A stretch of DNA of 64,000 nt from Luteococcus sp038433135 (GTDB lineage: Bacteria; Actinomycetota; Actinomycetes; Propionibacteriales; Propionibacteriaceae). The position numbers and the translations under genes are program-made. Where the stretch lies: positions 1 to 64,000 of the forward strand of contig NZ_JBCDMV010000008.1 of assembly GCF_038433135.1 (NCBI RefSeq), written 5' to 3'. Position 1 is the first letter of the stretch; each line of letters opens with the position of its first letter. Shown piece by piece: positions 44,442 through 52,811 of this stretch. Under the pieces are notes generated by a model that was not told the DNA's origin, ran no database searches, and was given only the letters and a program-made list of their open reading frames with translations.

Positions 44442-44485
44442 TTCCCTGGAGGGCCGATGACTAGGGGCGATGATCCGACTGCGGG

Positions 44486-44502
44486 CTCAAGTGGGGCTTG
44501 AG
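44486..44502. promoter_or_regulatory. Inverted-repeat operator candidate upstream of the MerR gene
   Basis: CTCAAG-N5-CTTGAG is a perfect 6 bp palindrome, followed by AGTGG, which echoes the element 60 bp away. The half-site resembles those of MerR-type regulators such as HspR, but in the opposite orientation. Confidence 0.5.
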
Positions 44503-44521
44503 AGTGGCCTGTGGCCAGCGG

Positions 44522-45001
44522 TTATGACTCCTCGAAGTCATCCGGGGTGACCGAATCGAGGAATTCCCGGAAACGTTCCACCTCGTCCTGCGCGGGCTGC
44601 TCCAGCTCCACCCCCACGCGTTCCAACAATTCCTCCGGTGCGGTGATCACGATGCCGCTGCGCACGGCCAGGGCGACCACGTCCGACGGCCGGGCGGAGA
44701 TGACATGGCCGTCGATCTCCAACTCGGCGTGGAAGATGCCGCCGTCCTCCGGGCCCTCCTCCATCTGGGTGATCCGGGCACTGATCCGAGTGTGCCCCAG
44801 CGCGGCGAGGATCTCCGCCAGCAGGTCGTGGGTCAGCGGGCGCGGTGGCACCACGCCCTCCAGGGCGTTGGCGATGGCGGACGCCTCCGAGGCGCCGATC
44901 CAGATCGGGATCACCCGGCTGCCGCCCACCTCCTGCAGCAGCAGGATCGGAGCATTGGAGGGGACGTCCACCCGGACGCCGATCACGTCAAGTTCCCGCA
45001 T
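44522..45001 (-). CDS. Bifunctional nuclease family protein (DUF151)
   Basis: A 159-residue protein of the DUF151/BFN family, which in plants has DNase and RNase activity; the bacterial role is unclear. LDVIGVRVDVPSNAPILLLQ, RVIPIWIGASEASAIANALE and RPLTHDLLAEILAALG are family signatures. SARPSDVVALAVRSGIVITA completes the core. It is the Rv1829 equivalent. ATG at 45001 is chosen: TAGGGT lies 7 nt upstream. It could also be read through from ftsR, 35 nt upstream. Confidence 0.92.
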   Translation of the reverse strand: MRELDVIGVRVDVPSNAPILLLQEVGGSRVIPIWIGASEASAIANALEGVVPPRPLTHDLLAEILAALGHTRISARITQMEEGPEDGGIFHAELEIDGHVISARPSDVVALAVRSGIVITAPEELLERVGVELEQPAQDEVERFREFLDSVTPDDFEES

Positions 45002-45008
45002 GGTCCTC

Positions 45009-45014
45009 ACCCTA
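45009..45014 (-). promoter_or_regulatory. Leaderless -10 box of the DUF151 gene
   Basis: TAGGGT on the minus strand, 7 nt before the ATG at 45001, in the short gap after ftsR. Confidence 0.45.
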
Positions 45015-45036
45015 GCTCGCCGGTCGTGGAGGCGGA

Positions 45037-45750
45037 TCAGCGTTCGATCAAGGAGTGCATCATGGCGGCGTGGGCGTGGATCACCAACTGGGTGACCTCG
45101 CGCGCCGCTTCCGCCGCCTGGCTGTTGTGCCGACGCAGGAAGGGTTGCACGGCCTGTTCCACCAGGCCAGCCTCCCGCTCCGCCGACTGCTTGATGGCCC
45201 TCAGGTGGCGCGAATCCAGGCCGTAGAGCTGCAGCTTGCGGGCGACCACGCAGATGGTGAGCGCCTCCCGGCCGTAGAAGCTGGACTGCCGGCGCGGCAG
45301 CACCAGCTGCTGACGTTCCAGATCCAGCAGGATCTGTTCGCTGATGCCGGAGGCGGCGATCAGTTCCCGACGAGTCAGCCGGATGGGCTTGCGACCCCCC
45401 TTGGGGCGGTTGCCCACTGCCTCGGGCCGGGTGGTCGGCACGTCGGACAAGGGTGCTGGCGGCGCCGCCGGGGCGGGGGCCTCCAGATTGGGGGGCTGTT
45501 CTCCGCGATCCATCATCTCCAGGTGTTCCCGGATCACCTTCAACGGCAGGTAGTGGTCACGCTGCACTGTGAGGATGTAGTGCAACCGGTCGATGTCGCT
45601 CTGGGCATAGCGACGGTAACCGGATGGTGCCCGTTCGGGTGCGAGCAGCCCCTCGCTCTCCAGGAAACGGATCTTGGAGATCGAGACGTCGGGAAACTCC
45701 ACCTTCAGGATGGCCAGCACCTGACCAATGGATCGCAGGGGCTGGGCCAT
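45037..45750 (-). CDS. ftsR: MerR-family regulator FtsR
   Basis: A 237-residue regulator with an N-terminal MerR winged helix (SIGQVLAILKVEFPDVSISK, IRFLESEGLLAPERAPSGYR), a Pro/Ala-rich linker (about 88-110), and a C-terminal domain with a second helix-turn-helix-like element (IRLTRRELIAASGISEQILL) and a helical end. This layout and the position after garA match Rv1828 and corynebacterial FtsR, an activator of ftsZ. Its start shares one base with the garA stop (TGATG). Control of ftsZ in this species is inferred from the family. Confidence 0.88.
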   Translation of the reverse strand: MAQPLRSIGQVLAILKVEFPDVSISKIRFLESEGLLAPERAPSGYRRYAQSDIDRLHYILTVQRDHYLPLKVIREHLEMMDRGEQPPNLEAPAPAAPPAPLSDVPTTRPEAVGNRPKGGRKPIRLTRRELIAASGISEQILLDLERQQLVLPRRQSSFYGREALTICVVARKLQLYGLDSRHLRAIKQSAEREAGLVEQAVQPFLRRHNSQAAEAAREVTQLVIHAHAAMMHSLIER

Positions 45751-46259
45751 CAGCGCAGACCAGGCTCACTCACGAAGAAGATCATCCGGAACTTGCCGAT
45801 CTGCACCTCGTCGCCCTGACGCAGCGGCGCCTGACCGTCCACCAGCGTCCGGTTCACATAGGTGCCATTCAGGCTGTTCTGGTCGGCGACCGACCAGCCC
45901 TGATCGGTCTTGAGGAACTTGACGTGGTGCCGGGAGACGGTGATGTCGTCCAGGAAGATGTCCGAATCGGGGTGCCGGCCGACGCTGACCTCGTCGGCAT
46001 CGAGCAGGTAGCGGGCGCCGGCGCCCGGCCCACGCTCCACGATCAGCAGGGCGTGCTCGACGGGCAGCGCGCTGACGGCCGCCAGATCGTCGGGGCCCAG
46101 CTCCAAGGTGCTGGTGACCTCGGTCACGACGGGAATCATCCGGGTGCTGTCACCGGGAACCTCGGCCGGTGCGCCGTCGCGGGTGACGACTCGCTCGCCA
46201 CAGTTCGAACAGAAATTTGCGTCGGACTCAACCTGATGGCCGCAACGGGTGCATTCCAT
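45750..46259 (-). CDS. garA: FHA-domain regulator GarA/OdhI with an N-terminal zinc ribbon
   Basis: A 169-residue protein. The C-terminal FHA domain (about 75-165) has the phospho-threonine pocket GRHPDSDIFLDDITVSRHHV and SLNGTYVNRTLV. Thr46 and Thr49 in VVTEVTSTLEL correspond to the GarA phosphorylation motif, whose phosphorylation by a Ser/Thr kinase makes the FHA domain bind its own tail. Unphosphorylated GarA/OdhI inhibits 2-oxoglutarate dehydrogenase and acts on glutamate metabolism. Unusually, the first about 22 residues form a zinc ribbon (CTRC, CSNC) absent from mycobacterial GarA. Confidence 0.9.
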   Translation of the reverse strand: MECTRCGHQVESDANFCSNCGERVVTRDGAPAEVPGDSTRMIPVVTEVTSTLELGPDDLAAVSALPVEHALLIVERGPGAGARYLLDADEVSVGRHPDSDIFLDDITVSRHHVKFLKTDQGWSVADQNSLNGTYVNRTLVDGQAPLRQGDEVQIGKFRMIFFVSEPGLR

Positions 46260-46380
46260 GTCTCAGCTCTCCATCTGCCTGTCCGCGACGCGCGTCACGG
46301 AAGTCGGGCTCTACTGGGCGTGCCAAGACTACCGGCAGGCCACAGGGTCATTGTGTCAGTTGCGGGGACACTCCCCCGGA

Positions 46381-46767
46381 TCACTCGCCGACCAACTCCT
46401 GATAGGCGTCCGAGTCCATCAGGGAATCGGTGTCGGAATCGGCCACGAGTTCGATCTCGAACAGCCAGCCGTCGCCATAGGGATCGGCATTGACGGTCTC
46501 CGGAGCATCGCTGAGGCTCTCGTTGGTCGCGGTGACGACGCCCGCGACGGGGGTGAACACGTCGGAGACGCTCTTGGTGCTCTCCAGCTCACCACAGGAA
46601 TCCCCCGCGGCCACTTCCTCGCCCACATTCGGCAGGGAGACGTAGACGATGTCGCCCAGGGCCTGGGCGGCGTATTCGGTGATGCCGATCCGCACGGTCG
46701 AGCCGTTGCCTGCGCGTACCCACTCGTGGTCTTCGCTGTACTTCAGATCCTCCGGAAAACGGGACAT
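46381..46767 (-). CDS. gcvH: Glycine cleavage system H protein
   Basis: A 128-residue lipoyl carrier that shuttles the aminomethyl group between GcvP and GcvT. The lipoylation lysine is in ESTKSVSD, preceded by YVSLPNVGEEVAAGDSCGEL; the N-terminus KYSEDHEWVRA is typical. AAGGAG lies 8 nt upstream of the ATG. A TAGGCT box (46822-46827, minus strand) may be its own promoter. Confidence 0.96.
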   Translation of the reverse strand: MSRFPEDLKYSEDHEWVRAGNGSTVRIGITEYAAQALGDIVYVSLPNVGEEVAAGDSCGELESTKSVSDVFTPVAGVVTATNESLSDAPETVNADPYGDGWLFEIELVADSDTDSLMDSDAYQELVGE

Positions 46768-46875
46768 CGAGATCGCTCCTTCGCAAGGTCTCCCCGGCTG
46801 TGGCCGGGAGTGGCGAGGCCTAGCCTAACGCTCCCGGGCCGTCGGCACGAGCATTGGGCCAGCCATTCGGGCTGG

Positions 46876-47619
46876 TCAGGCAGGCTTGGCCCATTGCGGC
46901 GTGGTGGTCTGGCGCAAGGAGCCGATCTGCACCTCGTCGAGCCGGGAGATCGCCACCTTGCCGCCCACGGTCTCGGCCTGGACCTGGCTTACCAGACCGC
47001 CGCGAAAGCGCGCACCCTCCTCGAGCGCATGTGGCTCGCCGATCACGTCGATGGTGATCGGGCTGTTCACCGGCTGACCGTCGGCCACCAATTGCTGGCC
47101 GCTGCGGGAGAACCAGGTCTGGGCCACCACCCGCACCTGGTCATTGATCTCGATCGCCTCGGCCCCCGCGTCACGCATCTCCTCCACGGCGTCGAGCAGC
47201 ACGTCGGGGCCCACCTTCTGCTGTGGGTCGACGATGGTGATCCGGATGCCGGGCCCCTTGGCGGCCAGGCTTCCGGCCAGGATCCCCATCTGGTCCAGTC
47301 GCTTCTGGTTCTCGGCGGCGGCCACCCGTCGCGCGTCGGCGCCCGAGACCAGCTTCTCCTTGGTCCGCTCCAGGCGCTGGGATTCATCGGTCAGCCGGTC
47401 GTGTTCGGCATTGAGCTGGTCGAGCAGCTGCACCAGATCCTGCCGGCGCATGCTGGAGTACGTGTCCTGGTCATCGACCCCGGTGAGCTGGGTGACCACC
47501 AACAGCCCGCTCAGGCAGAGCACACCGGCGACCAGGAACTGGCTGCGACTGGGGCGCAACAGGTCTCGCCCGATCCGGTGCCAGACGGAGGCCTGCCGCC
47601 CCGGCGGACGCTCAGGCAT
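46876..47619 (-). CDS. DUF881 family membrane-anchored protein (copy nearest gcvH)
   Basis: 247 residues: a short basic cytoplasmic tail, one transmembrane helix (FLVAGVLCLSGLLVVTQLTG), a coiled-coil stretch (DQLNAEHDRLTDESQRLERT), and an extracytoplasmic domain with GPGIRITIVDPQQK, DAGAEAIEINDQVRVV and ITIDVIGEPHAL. This is the DUF881/YlxX-W layout; the family sits with division genes in many Gram-positives but its function is unknown. Its start overlaps the DUF1290 stop by 8 nt. Confidence 0.9.
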   Translation of the reverse strand: MPERPPGRQASVWHRIGRDLLRPSRSQFLVAGVLCLSGLLVVTQLTGVDDQDTYSSMRRQDLVQLLDQLNAEHDRLTDESQRLERTKEKLVSGADARRVAAAENQKRLDQMGILAGSLAAKGPGIRITIVDPQQKVGPDVLLDAVEEMRDAGAEAIEINDQVRVVAQTWFSRSGQQLVADGQPVNSPITIDVIGEPHALEEGARFRGGLVSQVQAETVGGKVAISRLDEVQIGSLRQTTTPQWAKPA

Positions 47620-47944
47620 GGATCAGGGCCCGTCGGATGGCGGCCGCATTGGTGAAGATCCGGATCCCAAGCACCACGACCACGGCGGTGGACAGCTGGG
47701 ATCCGACGCCGATCAGGTCACCCACCCACACGATCAGGGCGGCGATCAGCACATTGGAGATGAAGCTGACCACGAAGACCCGGTCGGAGAAGACGTCGTC
47801 CAGATAGGCCCGCAGACCACCGAAGAGGGCATCCAGCGAGGCGACGATGGCGATCGGCAGGTAGGGCTGGAGGGCCGCGGGCAGGCTGGGCTCCAGCCAC
47901 AGGCCCAAGGCCACACCCACCAGCAGCCCCAACAGCGCAATCAT
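47612..47944 (-). CDS. Small basic protein Sbp (DUF1290 family)
   Basis: A 110-residue protein with three or four transmembrane helices. PYLPIAIVASLDALFGGLRA and SFISNVLIAALIVWVGDLIG are conserved in DUF1290/Sbp proteins, which always sit between DUF881 genes. The role is unknown; the linkage suggests a membrane complex with the two DUF881 proteins. Confidence 0.93.
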   Translation of the reverse strand: MIALLGLLVGVALGLWLEPSLPAALQPYLPIAIVASLDALFGGLRAYLDDVFSDRVFVVSFISNVLIAALIVWVGDLIGVGSQLSTAVVVVLGIRIFTNAAAIRRALIHA

Positions 47945-47992
47945 CCTTGTTCTCCGTTCACCATGTCTGCCACATTGTCCACGCCAAGGATG

Positions 47993-48790
47993 TCACCGTT
48001 CCACGCGCGCCAGCTCCACGGCCAGACCGGGGTCAGCCGGCAGCGTCAGCCGCTCCGCGGTGCTCACCCGGTAGCGCAGGCCATAGTTGTCCTTGAGGAA
48101 ACTCCACCACTGACCGCCGGGCGTGTTGGCCAACGCGGAGCCAAGACTGCGCGGATCACCGATCGCCTCCACCCGGTAGGGGTGCTGGAGCGAACGGTAG
48201 TCGACGGTGATCGCGGAGCCGGCCGAACGGATCGCGGTCCGCGAGGTGATCCGGTGGTCGTTGATGCTGATCGACTCGGCGCCGGCCTGCCACAGGCCAT
48301 TGACCAGACGTCGCAGGTCCTGGTCCGTGACCCGGGCGGGCTCGGCGTGGCCGGCGGGTTCCGCGTCGTCGATGCTGATGCTGATCCCCGGCCCCGAAAC
48401 CGGAACCGAGCCCGAGCGCACCTGCAGGCCGACGTCTTCCGCACCGCGGGGCAGGGCAGACCGCTGCAGCTCACGCACCTCGGCATCCTGCAGGGCGACG
48501 GTCTCCTGCAGCGCGTCCTGGCTGCTCTCCGCGGTGCGGACCCGCTGGATCAGTTCGGCGCGTTCCTGCTGGGCTCCGGGCAACGAGCTGTGGGTCTGGG
48601 CCGCTGCCATCGCAATCAGTGCGGCGGCAAGGCCCAGCCCGACGGCGCGGAGCCCCGGCCTGGCCGGGGATCTTCCGCTGGCGGCGGCGCGGTGGTAGTC
48701 CGGATCCACCGCATTGCGCTGGATCACCGCCAGCAGGTCCATGCTGGCGTCCGGACGGCGAGGCTGGCCGGTCACCGTCGGCGTGGTCAT
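47993..48790 (-). CDS. DUF881 family membrane-anchored protein (copy nearest pgsA2)
   Basis: 265 residues, a paralogue of the product of 46876-47619. A 50-residue cytoplasmic N-terminus is followed by a transmembrane helix (AVGLGLAAALIAMAAAQT), a coiled coil (ELIQRVRTAESSQDALQETV) and a DUF881 domain (SGPGISISIDD; GAESISINDHRI; HPYRVEAIGDPRSL). ATG at 48790 is chosen; it overlaps the upstream stop by 4 nt (ATGA), and the longer frame upstream has no such character. Confidence 0.9.
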   Translation of the reverse strand: MTTPTVTGQPRRPDASMDLLAVIQRNAVDPDYHRAAASGRSPARPGLRAVGLGLAAALIAMAAAQTHSSLPGAQQERAELIQRVRTAESSQDALQETVALQDAEVRELQRSALPRGAEDVGLQVRSGSVPVSGPGISISIDDAEPAGHAEPARVTDQDLRRLVNGLWQAGAESISINDHRITSRTAIRSAGSAITVDYRSLQHPYRVEAIGDPRSLGSALANTPGGQWWSFLKDNYGLRYRVSTAERLTLPADPGLAVELARVER

Positions 48791-49416
48791 GACGGGCGGG
48801 GCGCGCGCGGCGTCTGCATCAGGTGCCAGGTCTGGCGGACGTAGAGCAGCCCGGCCCACCAGTACAGTGCGGTGCCCCAGATGGCGAAGGCCCAGCCGAG
48901 CACCTTGCAGACCAGGCTGACCGGGGAGTCGCCCTCCCCCAGCAGCACCATCGGGAAGGCGTAGAGAAGGCAGAAGGTGGCGGCCTTGCCGATCAGGTGC
49001 ACCGGCAGGCTGGTGTAGCCGCGGGTGCGCAGCAAGGGCACCAGACCCACCATCAGCACGTCCCGCGCGACCAGCAGCAGCACCAGCCACCACGGAATGA
49101 TGTCCCGAATGGCCAGGGCCACCAGGGTGGAGGCGATGTAGAGCCGGTCGGCCACCGGGTCCAGCATCTGCCCCAGCCGCGACGTCTGGTGCCAGGCGCG
49201 CGCCAGGTAGCCGTCCAGCCAGTCGCTGAAGCCGGCAAACATCAACAACGCCACCGCCCAGCCGTCGGCGTGCGGGCCCAGGATCAGCCAGACGAACAGC
49301 GGTACCCCGATCAGCCTCAGGAAGCTCAGCAGGTTGGGGATGGTGAGCACCCGGTCGGTGTCGTAGCTGGGCCCGACGGTGGTGACGTCGTCGGGGACGC
49401 GGTTTGGGCTGCTCAC
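48787..49416 (-). CDS. CDP-alcohol phosphatidyltransferase (PgsA2-like)
   Basis: A 209-residue integral membrane enzyme. The signature SDWLDGYLARAWHQTSRLGQ followed by MLDPVADR gives the D-G-AR-G-D-D metal site of CDP-alcohol phosphatidyltransferases. It is the Rv1822 (PgsA2) equivalent; the product could be phosphatidylglycerol phosphate or cardiolipin, not settled by sequence. GTG at 49416 is chosen over GTG at 49422: it overlaps the pimA stop (GTGA) and TAGGCT lies 6 nt upstream, so both coupled and leaderless translation point to it. Confidence 0.88.
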   Translation of the reverse strand: MSSPNRVPDDVTTVGPSYDTDRVLTIPNLLSFLRLIGVPLFVWLILGPHADGWAVALLMFAGFSDWLDGYLARAWHQTSRLGQMLDPVADRLYIASTLVALAIRDIIPWWLVLLLVARDVLMVGLVPLLRTRGYTSLPVHLIGKAATFCLLYAFPMVLLGEGDSPVSLVCKVLGWAFAIWGTALYWWAGLLYVRQTWHLMQTPRAPRPS

Positions 49417-50663
49417 GGCCACAGCCTAGGCGATCGGTGCAAGCGACGACGGTGGGTCAGCTGACGCGTGCGGGCAACGCTGACCCGGGCGGGAGCCACA
49501 CCCTCCCGCAGCGCCTGGTGCACCAGGCTGCGGGTGCTGGCCCGGGGCGGTGCCTCGGCGATGGCGCGGTGGTGGACCTCCAGGATCTGGGGGGCCAGGG
49601 CATCCCAGCCGAAAGCCTCCGCCCGTCGCCGCCCGCGCTGGAGCTGGTCGTCGCGGGGCCGGGCGAGGCTGCGCAGTACCGCCCTCGCCAAATCGTCGGG
49701 GTCATTGACGTCGAAAATCTCCCCGATCTGCCCATCCACGTCGGTCAACACGTCCCGGAAGGCGGCCAGCCCGGAGGCTACGACCGGCGCCCCGGAGGCC
49801 ATGGCCTCCAGCAGCACGATGCCGAAGCTTTCCCGGCCGGTCTGGGGCGCGACATAGACGTCGCTGCTGGCCAGGACGGCATTGCGCTGCTCGTCCGGCA
49901 GCGGGCCGACGAAACGGACGCCGGGCACGGTGCGGTGCGTGCCCTGCCCGATCACCAGGACGTCCAGATCCGGATGCAGGCGTCGGATGGCCGGGAGTGC
50001 CTCCAGCAGCACCGGCAACCCCTTGCGGGGCTCGTCATAACGACCGATGAAGGTGATCCGGGGCCGCTGCCCGCCACGCCACAGGCCGTCGCACGGGGCA
50101 CAGGGATGGCTGGCCACGTCGATCCCATTGCCGATCACGGTGCAGCGCAGGCCCGAATAGCGTTCGGCCACCTCCGCGGCGGCCGGGGAGACCGCAATCG
50201 CCTCGTCGATCCGGCTCGCGGCCTGCGGCAGCACCTGGTAGGCCAGCTCCATGGCGCGCGAGCCGGGGGTGGCGGTGTGGAAGGTGACCACCACCGGCAA
50301 CCGGGTCTGGCCCAGCACCAGCAGGGAGACCGACGGGGTCATCGGCTCGTGCAGGTGCACCAGGTCGAAATAACCGTCGGCCAGCCATTCGCGCACCCGA
50401 AGCGCCACCGACGGGCCGAAGTTGATCCGCGCCACCGATCCGTTGTAGGCGACGGGGAAGGCTGGCCCGGCCGAGGTGAAGTCCTCCGCGCGCACCCCGG
50501 CCCGCTCCAGCACACCGGGCTCGGCCCGTCCCGGGGCCAGGATCCCGACGCTGTGCCCGTGGGCGCGTAGCCAGCCGGCCAGCCCGATGATGTGGTTCTG
50601 CACTCCGCCGGGCCGATCGAAGGAATAGGGACAGACCAGCCCCACCCGCAGGCTGTCGCTCAT
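49413..50663 (-). CDS. pimA: Phosphatidylinositol alpha-mannosyltransferase PimA
   Basis: A 416-residue GT4 glycosyltransferase that transfers the first mannose from GDP-mannose to phosphatidylinositol at the inner membrane face. VGLVCPYSFDRPGGVQNHII is the family N-terminus; GRYDEPRKGLPVLLEALP and APQTGRESFGIVLLEAMASG (the EX7E catalytic motif) follow. The C-terminal tail of about 40 residues is basic (RTRQLTHRRRLHRSPR). Order with pgsA and the acyltransferase matches M. tuberculosis Rv2612c-Rv2610c. Confidence 0.93.
   Translation of the reverse strand: MSDSLRVGLVCPYSFDRPGGVQNHIIGLAGWLRAHGHSVGILAPGRAEPGVLERAGVRAEDFTSAGPAFPVAYNGSVARINFGPSVALRVREWLADGYFDLVHLHEPMTPSVSLLVLGQTRLPVVVTFHTATPGSRAMELAYQVLPQAASRIDEAIAVSPAAAEVAERYSGLRCTVIGNGIDVASHPCAPCDGLWRGGQRPRITFIGRYDEPRKGLPVLLEALPAIRRLHPDLDVLVIGQGTHRTVPGVRFVGPLPDEQRNAVLASSDVYVAPQTGRESFGIVLLEAMASGAPVVASGLAAFRDVLTDVDGQIGEIFDVNDPDDLARAVLRSLARPRDDQLQRGRRRAEAFGWDALAPQILEVHHRAIAEAPPRASTRSLVHQALREGVAPARVSVARTRQLTHRRRLHRSPRLWP
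49423..49428 (-). promoter_or_regulatory. Possible internal promoter before the PgsA2-like gene
   Basis: TAGGCT on the minus strand inside the 3' end of pimA, 6 nt before the GTG at 49416. Confidence 0.4.
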
Positions 50664-50673
50664 CGTGACACGT

Positions 50674-51513
50674 TCATGATGCGACCACCTCGGGGAAGAA
50701 GGGCACCAGCACATGCCAATCCACGACGCGTTGCCGCACCTGGCCGGCGAAGAAGTCGGCCAGCTGCTGGGTGAGGGCCTGCGCGTCGTCGCCCACCAGC
50801 GGTTCGGAGACCACCAGCCGCATCCGATCCCCCTGGTAGTGGCAGGCGATCCCCAGCAGGGTGGAGCCGGTCTCCAGCGCCAGCCGGGCGGCCCCGGCCG
50901 GCATCCGCACCTCGAGCGGCCCGGACGGCGTCGGCCACAGCACCGGGACTCCCCCACGCCCGACCCGACGATCGGTGACCAGGCAGACCATCCGTCCGGC
51001 TCGCTGGTCCGCCTCCAGTTTGGCGACGGCCTGCCGATCCCGGTGGCCGTAGACCCTCATCCCCAGCACCTCGCGCACCCGCACGAAGTAGTCGAACTCG
51101 GGGATCTGTTCCGCGACGGTGGAGACCGGCAGCCCGTTCAGGCAGGCCCACGCGCCGGCCAGATCCCAGGAGCCCATGTGCGGCAGCCCGATCACCGCGC
51201 CGCCGTTGCGGTGCGCCCCCACCAGCCGCTGACGGTCGGCGTCGGAGATCAGCACGGTGCGCAGCACGTCGTCGTTGCTCCAGCGCTCCAACTGGGCGGA
51301 CTCAAACAGGTTGCGGGCCCAGGAGGCGCCGGCCTCGGCGGTCTCGCGTCGGCTCGGGAAGATGCCGGTCGCGGCCTGCGCATTCAGTTGCCACTGACGC
51401 AGCGCCTTCGGTGGGCGTCGCGCCGCCAGGGCCGCGGCCGCCCGGGTGGTCGGGCGCCAGGCGGCGGACGGAATCCGGCCCGCCACCGCCAACGCCAGAC
51501 TCATCCGGCTCAC
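50674..51513 (-). CDS. Phosphatidylinositol mannoside acyltransferase (PatA-like)
   Basis: A 279-residue membrane-associated enzyme of the LpxL/HtrB superfamily that acylates PIM1 or PIM2 on mannose. The catalytic motif is GLPHMGSWDLAGAW (H-x4-D), with WLP-type later elements VCLVTDRRVGRGGVPVLW. It is the Rv2611c equivalent. GTG at 51513 overlaps the pgsA stop (GTGA); ATG at 51504 is an alternative. Confidence 0.9.
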   Translation of the reverse strand: MSRMSLALAVAGRIPSAAWRPTTRAAAALAARRPPKALRQWQLNAQAATGIFPSRRETAEAGASWARNLFESAQLERWSNDDVLRTVLISDADRQRLVGAHRNGGAVIGLPHMGSWDLAGAWACLNGLPVSTVAEQIPEFDYFVRVREVLGMRVYGHRDRQAVAKLEADQRAGRMVCLVTDRRVGRGGVPVLWPTPSGPLEVRMPAGAARLALETGSTLLGIACHYQGDRMRLVVSEPLVGDDAQALTQQLADFFAGQVRQRVVDWHVLVPFFPEVVAS

Positions 51514-52226
51514 GCCGAGCCACGCTCCCGGCGGGCGGCGCGCTCCTTGAGGTGCAGGCTCTGCTGGTCGGCATGCTCCGCGGCGACGGTGGCCTGCGGA
51601 TCCACCATCTCGATCCCCGCGGCCTCCGCCTCCCGGGCCTGCTTCTTCACCTGCCCCATCCGCTGCAGCACCGTCCAGCTGCTGGCGAACAGCAGATAGC
51701 ACAGCGCGATCGGCATCGCCCGGTGCACGCCCAGACCGGCCAGCAACATGCCCACCAGCAGCACCAGCAGCCGGTCGCCGCGGGCGGCCAGCCCGCCCCA
51801 CACCTTGAAGCCCAGCGCCAGGCCACGCGCCTTGGCATAGCTGGTCACCTGCCCCATCACCAGGGCGCCGAGCGCCAGCCCGCTCCACAGCACCGAATCG
51901 CCCTGGCCGGCGTAGTAGAGCGCCACCGCGCCGAAGATCGCGCCGTCGGCCACCCGGTCCAGCGTCGAATCCAGGAAGGCGCCGTAGGCCGACTTGTGGT
52001 TCATCATCCGGGCCATCTGCCCGTCGACGCCGTCGGTCAGCACGCAGAAGGTGATGGCCAGCGCGCCCTGCCAGAGGTAGCCCGCTGGCACCAGCCACAG
52101 CGAGACGACGACCACCAGCAGGGTGCCCAGCCAGGTCACCATGTCCGGCGTCATCCGCAGCGCCATGAAGAGCCGGGCGGCGGGGGTCATGGCGGCGGCA
52201 TAGCCCTTGCGCAGGCGTTCAACCAT
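51510..52226 (-). CDS. pgsA: Phosphatidylinositol phosphate synthase (CDP-alcohol phosphatidyltransferase)
   Basis: A 238-residue integral membrane enzyme that joins CDP-diacylglycerol and inositol 1-phosphate to give phosphatidylinositol phosphate. The metal site is TDGVDGQMARMMNHKSAYGA followed by FLDSTLDRVAD. Placement between the HIT gene and the acyltransferase equals Rv2612c. ATG at 52226 begins the conserved region; the C-terminal tail is charged. Confidence 0.92.
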   Translation of the reverse strand: MVERLRKGYAAAMTPAARLFMALRMTPDMVTWLGTLLVVVVSLWLVPAGYLWQGALAITFCVLTDGVDGQMARMMNHKSAYGAFLDSTLDRVADGAIFGAVALYYAGQGDSVLWSGLALGALVMGQVTSYAKARGLALGFKVWGGLAARGDRLLVLLVGMLLAGLGVHRAMPIALCYLLFASSWTVLQRMGQVKKQAREAEAAGIEMVDPQATVAAEHADQQSLHLKERAARRERGSA

Positions 52227-52233
52227 GGGTGGA

Positions 52234-52809
52234 TCAGTCCTTCGTGGTGGGCCAGGCCTCGGCCAGGGCGACGCGGGCGTCCTCCAGCAACTGCGGCACG
52301 GCCTTGGTCTGGGCGATGATCGGCAGGAAGTTCGAGTCTCCTTGCCAGCGGGGCACCACGTGCTGGTGCAGGTGCGCGGCAATCCCGGCCCCGGCCACCG
52401 CACCCTGGTTCATCCCGATGTTGAAACCCGCCGGGTGGGAGACCTGCATCAGCACATCCATCGCGGTCCGGGTGAGCGCGGACATCTCCGCCACCTCGGC
52501 CTCGTTGGCGTCGGTGTACCAACTGATGTGCCGGTAGGGGCAGACCAGCAGGTGTCCCGGCGAATACGGGAACAGGTTCATCACGACGAAGCAGGTCTCG
52601 CCGCGGTGCACGATCAACCCGTCGCTGTCCCCCACCTGCGGCTTCACGCAAAAAGGGCACTGCTTCTCGGTGGCATCGGCCGGCTTGGAATCGCCCTTGA
52701 TGTAGGCCATCCGGTGCGGCGTCCAGAGCCGCTGGAAGGCGTCGGGGACGCCCGACATCGAGTCCGAGAACTCGAGCCGGGCATCCGTCAGCCGGGGATC
52801 CTCGGCCAT
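52234..52809 (-). CDS. HIT-family nucleotide hydrolase/transferase
   Basis: 191 residues. The histidine triad is HLHQHVVPRW, and CPFC with MNLFPYSPGHLLVCPYRH is typical of the actinobacterial AP4A phosphorylase-like branch (Rv2613c). It likely cleaves diadenosine tetraphosphate or related dinucleotides. It lies 2 nt after thrS and 7 nt before pgsA. Confidence 0.93.
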   Translation of the reverse strand: MAEDPRLTDARLEFSDSMSGVPDAFQRLWTPHRMAYIKGDSKPADATEKQCPFCVKPQVGDSDGLIVHRGETCFVVMNLFPYSPGHLLVCPYRHISWYTDANEAEVAEMSALTRTAMDVLMQVSHPAGFNIGMNQGAVAGAGIAAHLHQHVVPRWQGDSNFLPIIAQTKAVPQLLEDARVALAEAWPTTKD

Positions 52810-52811
52810 GA

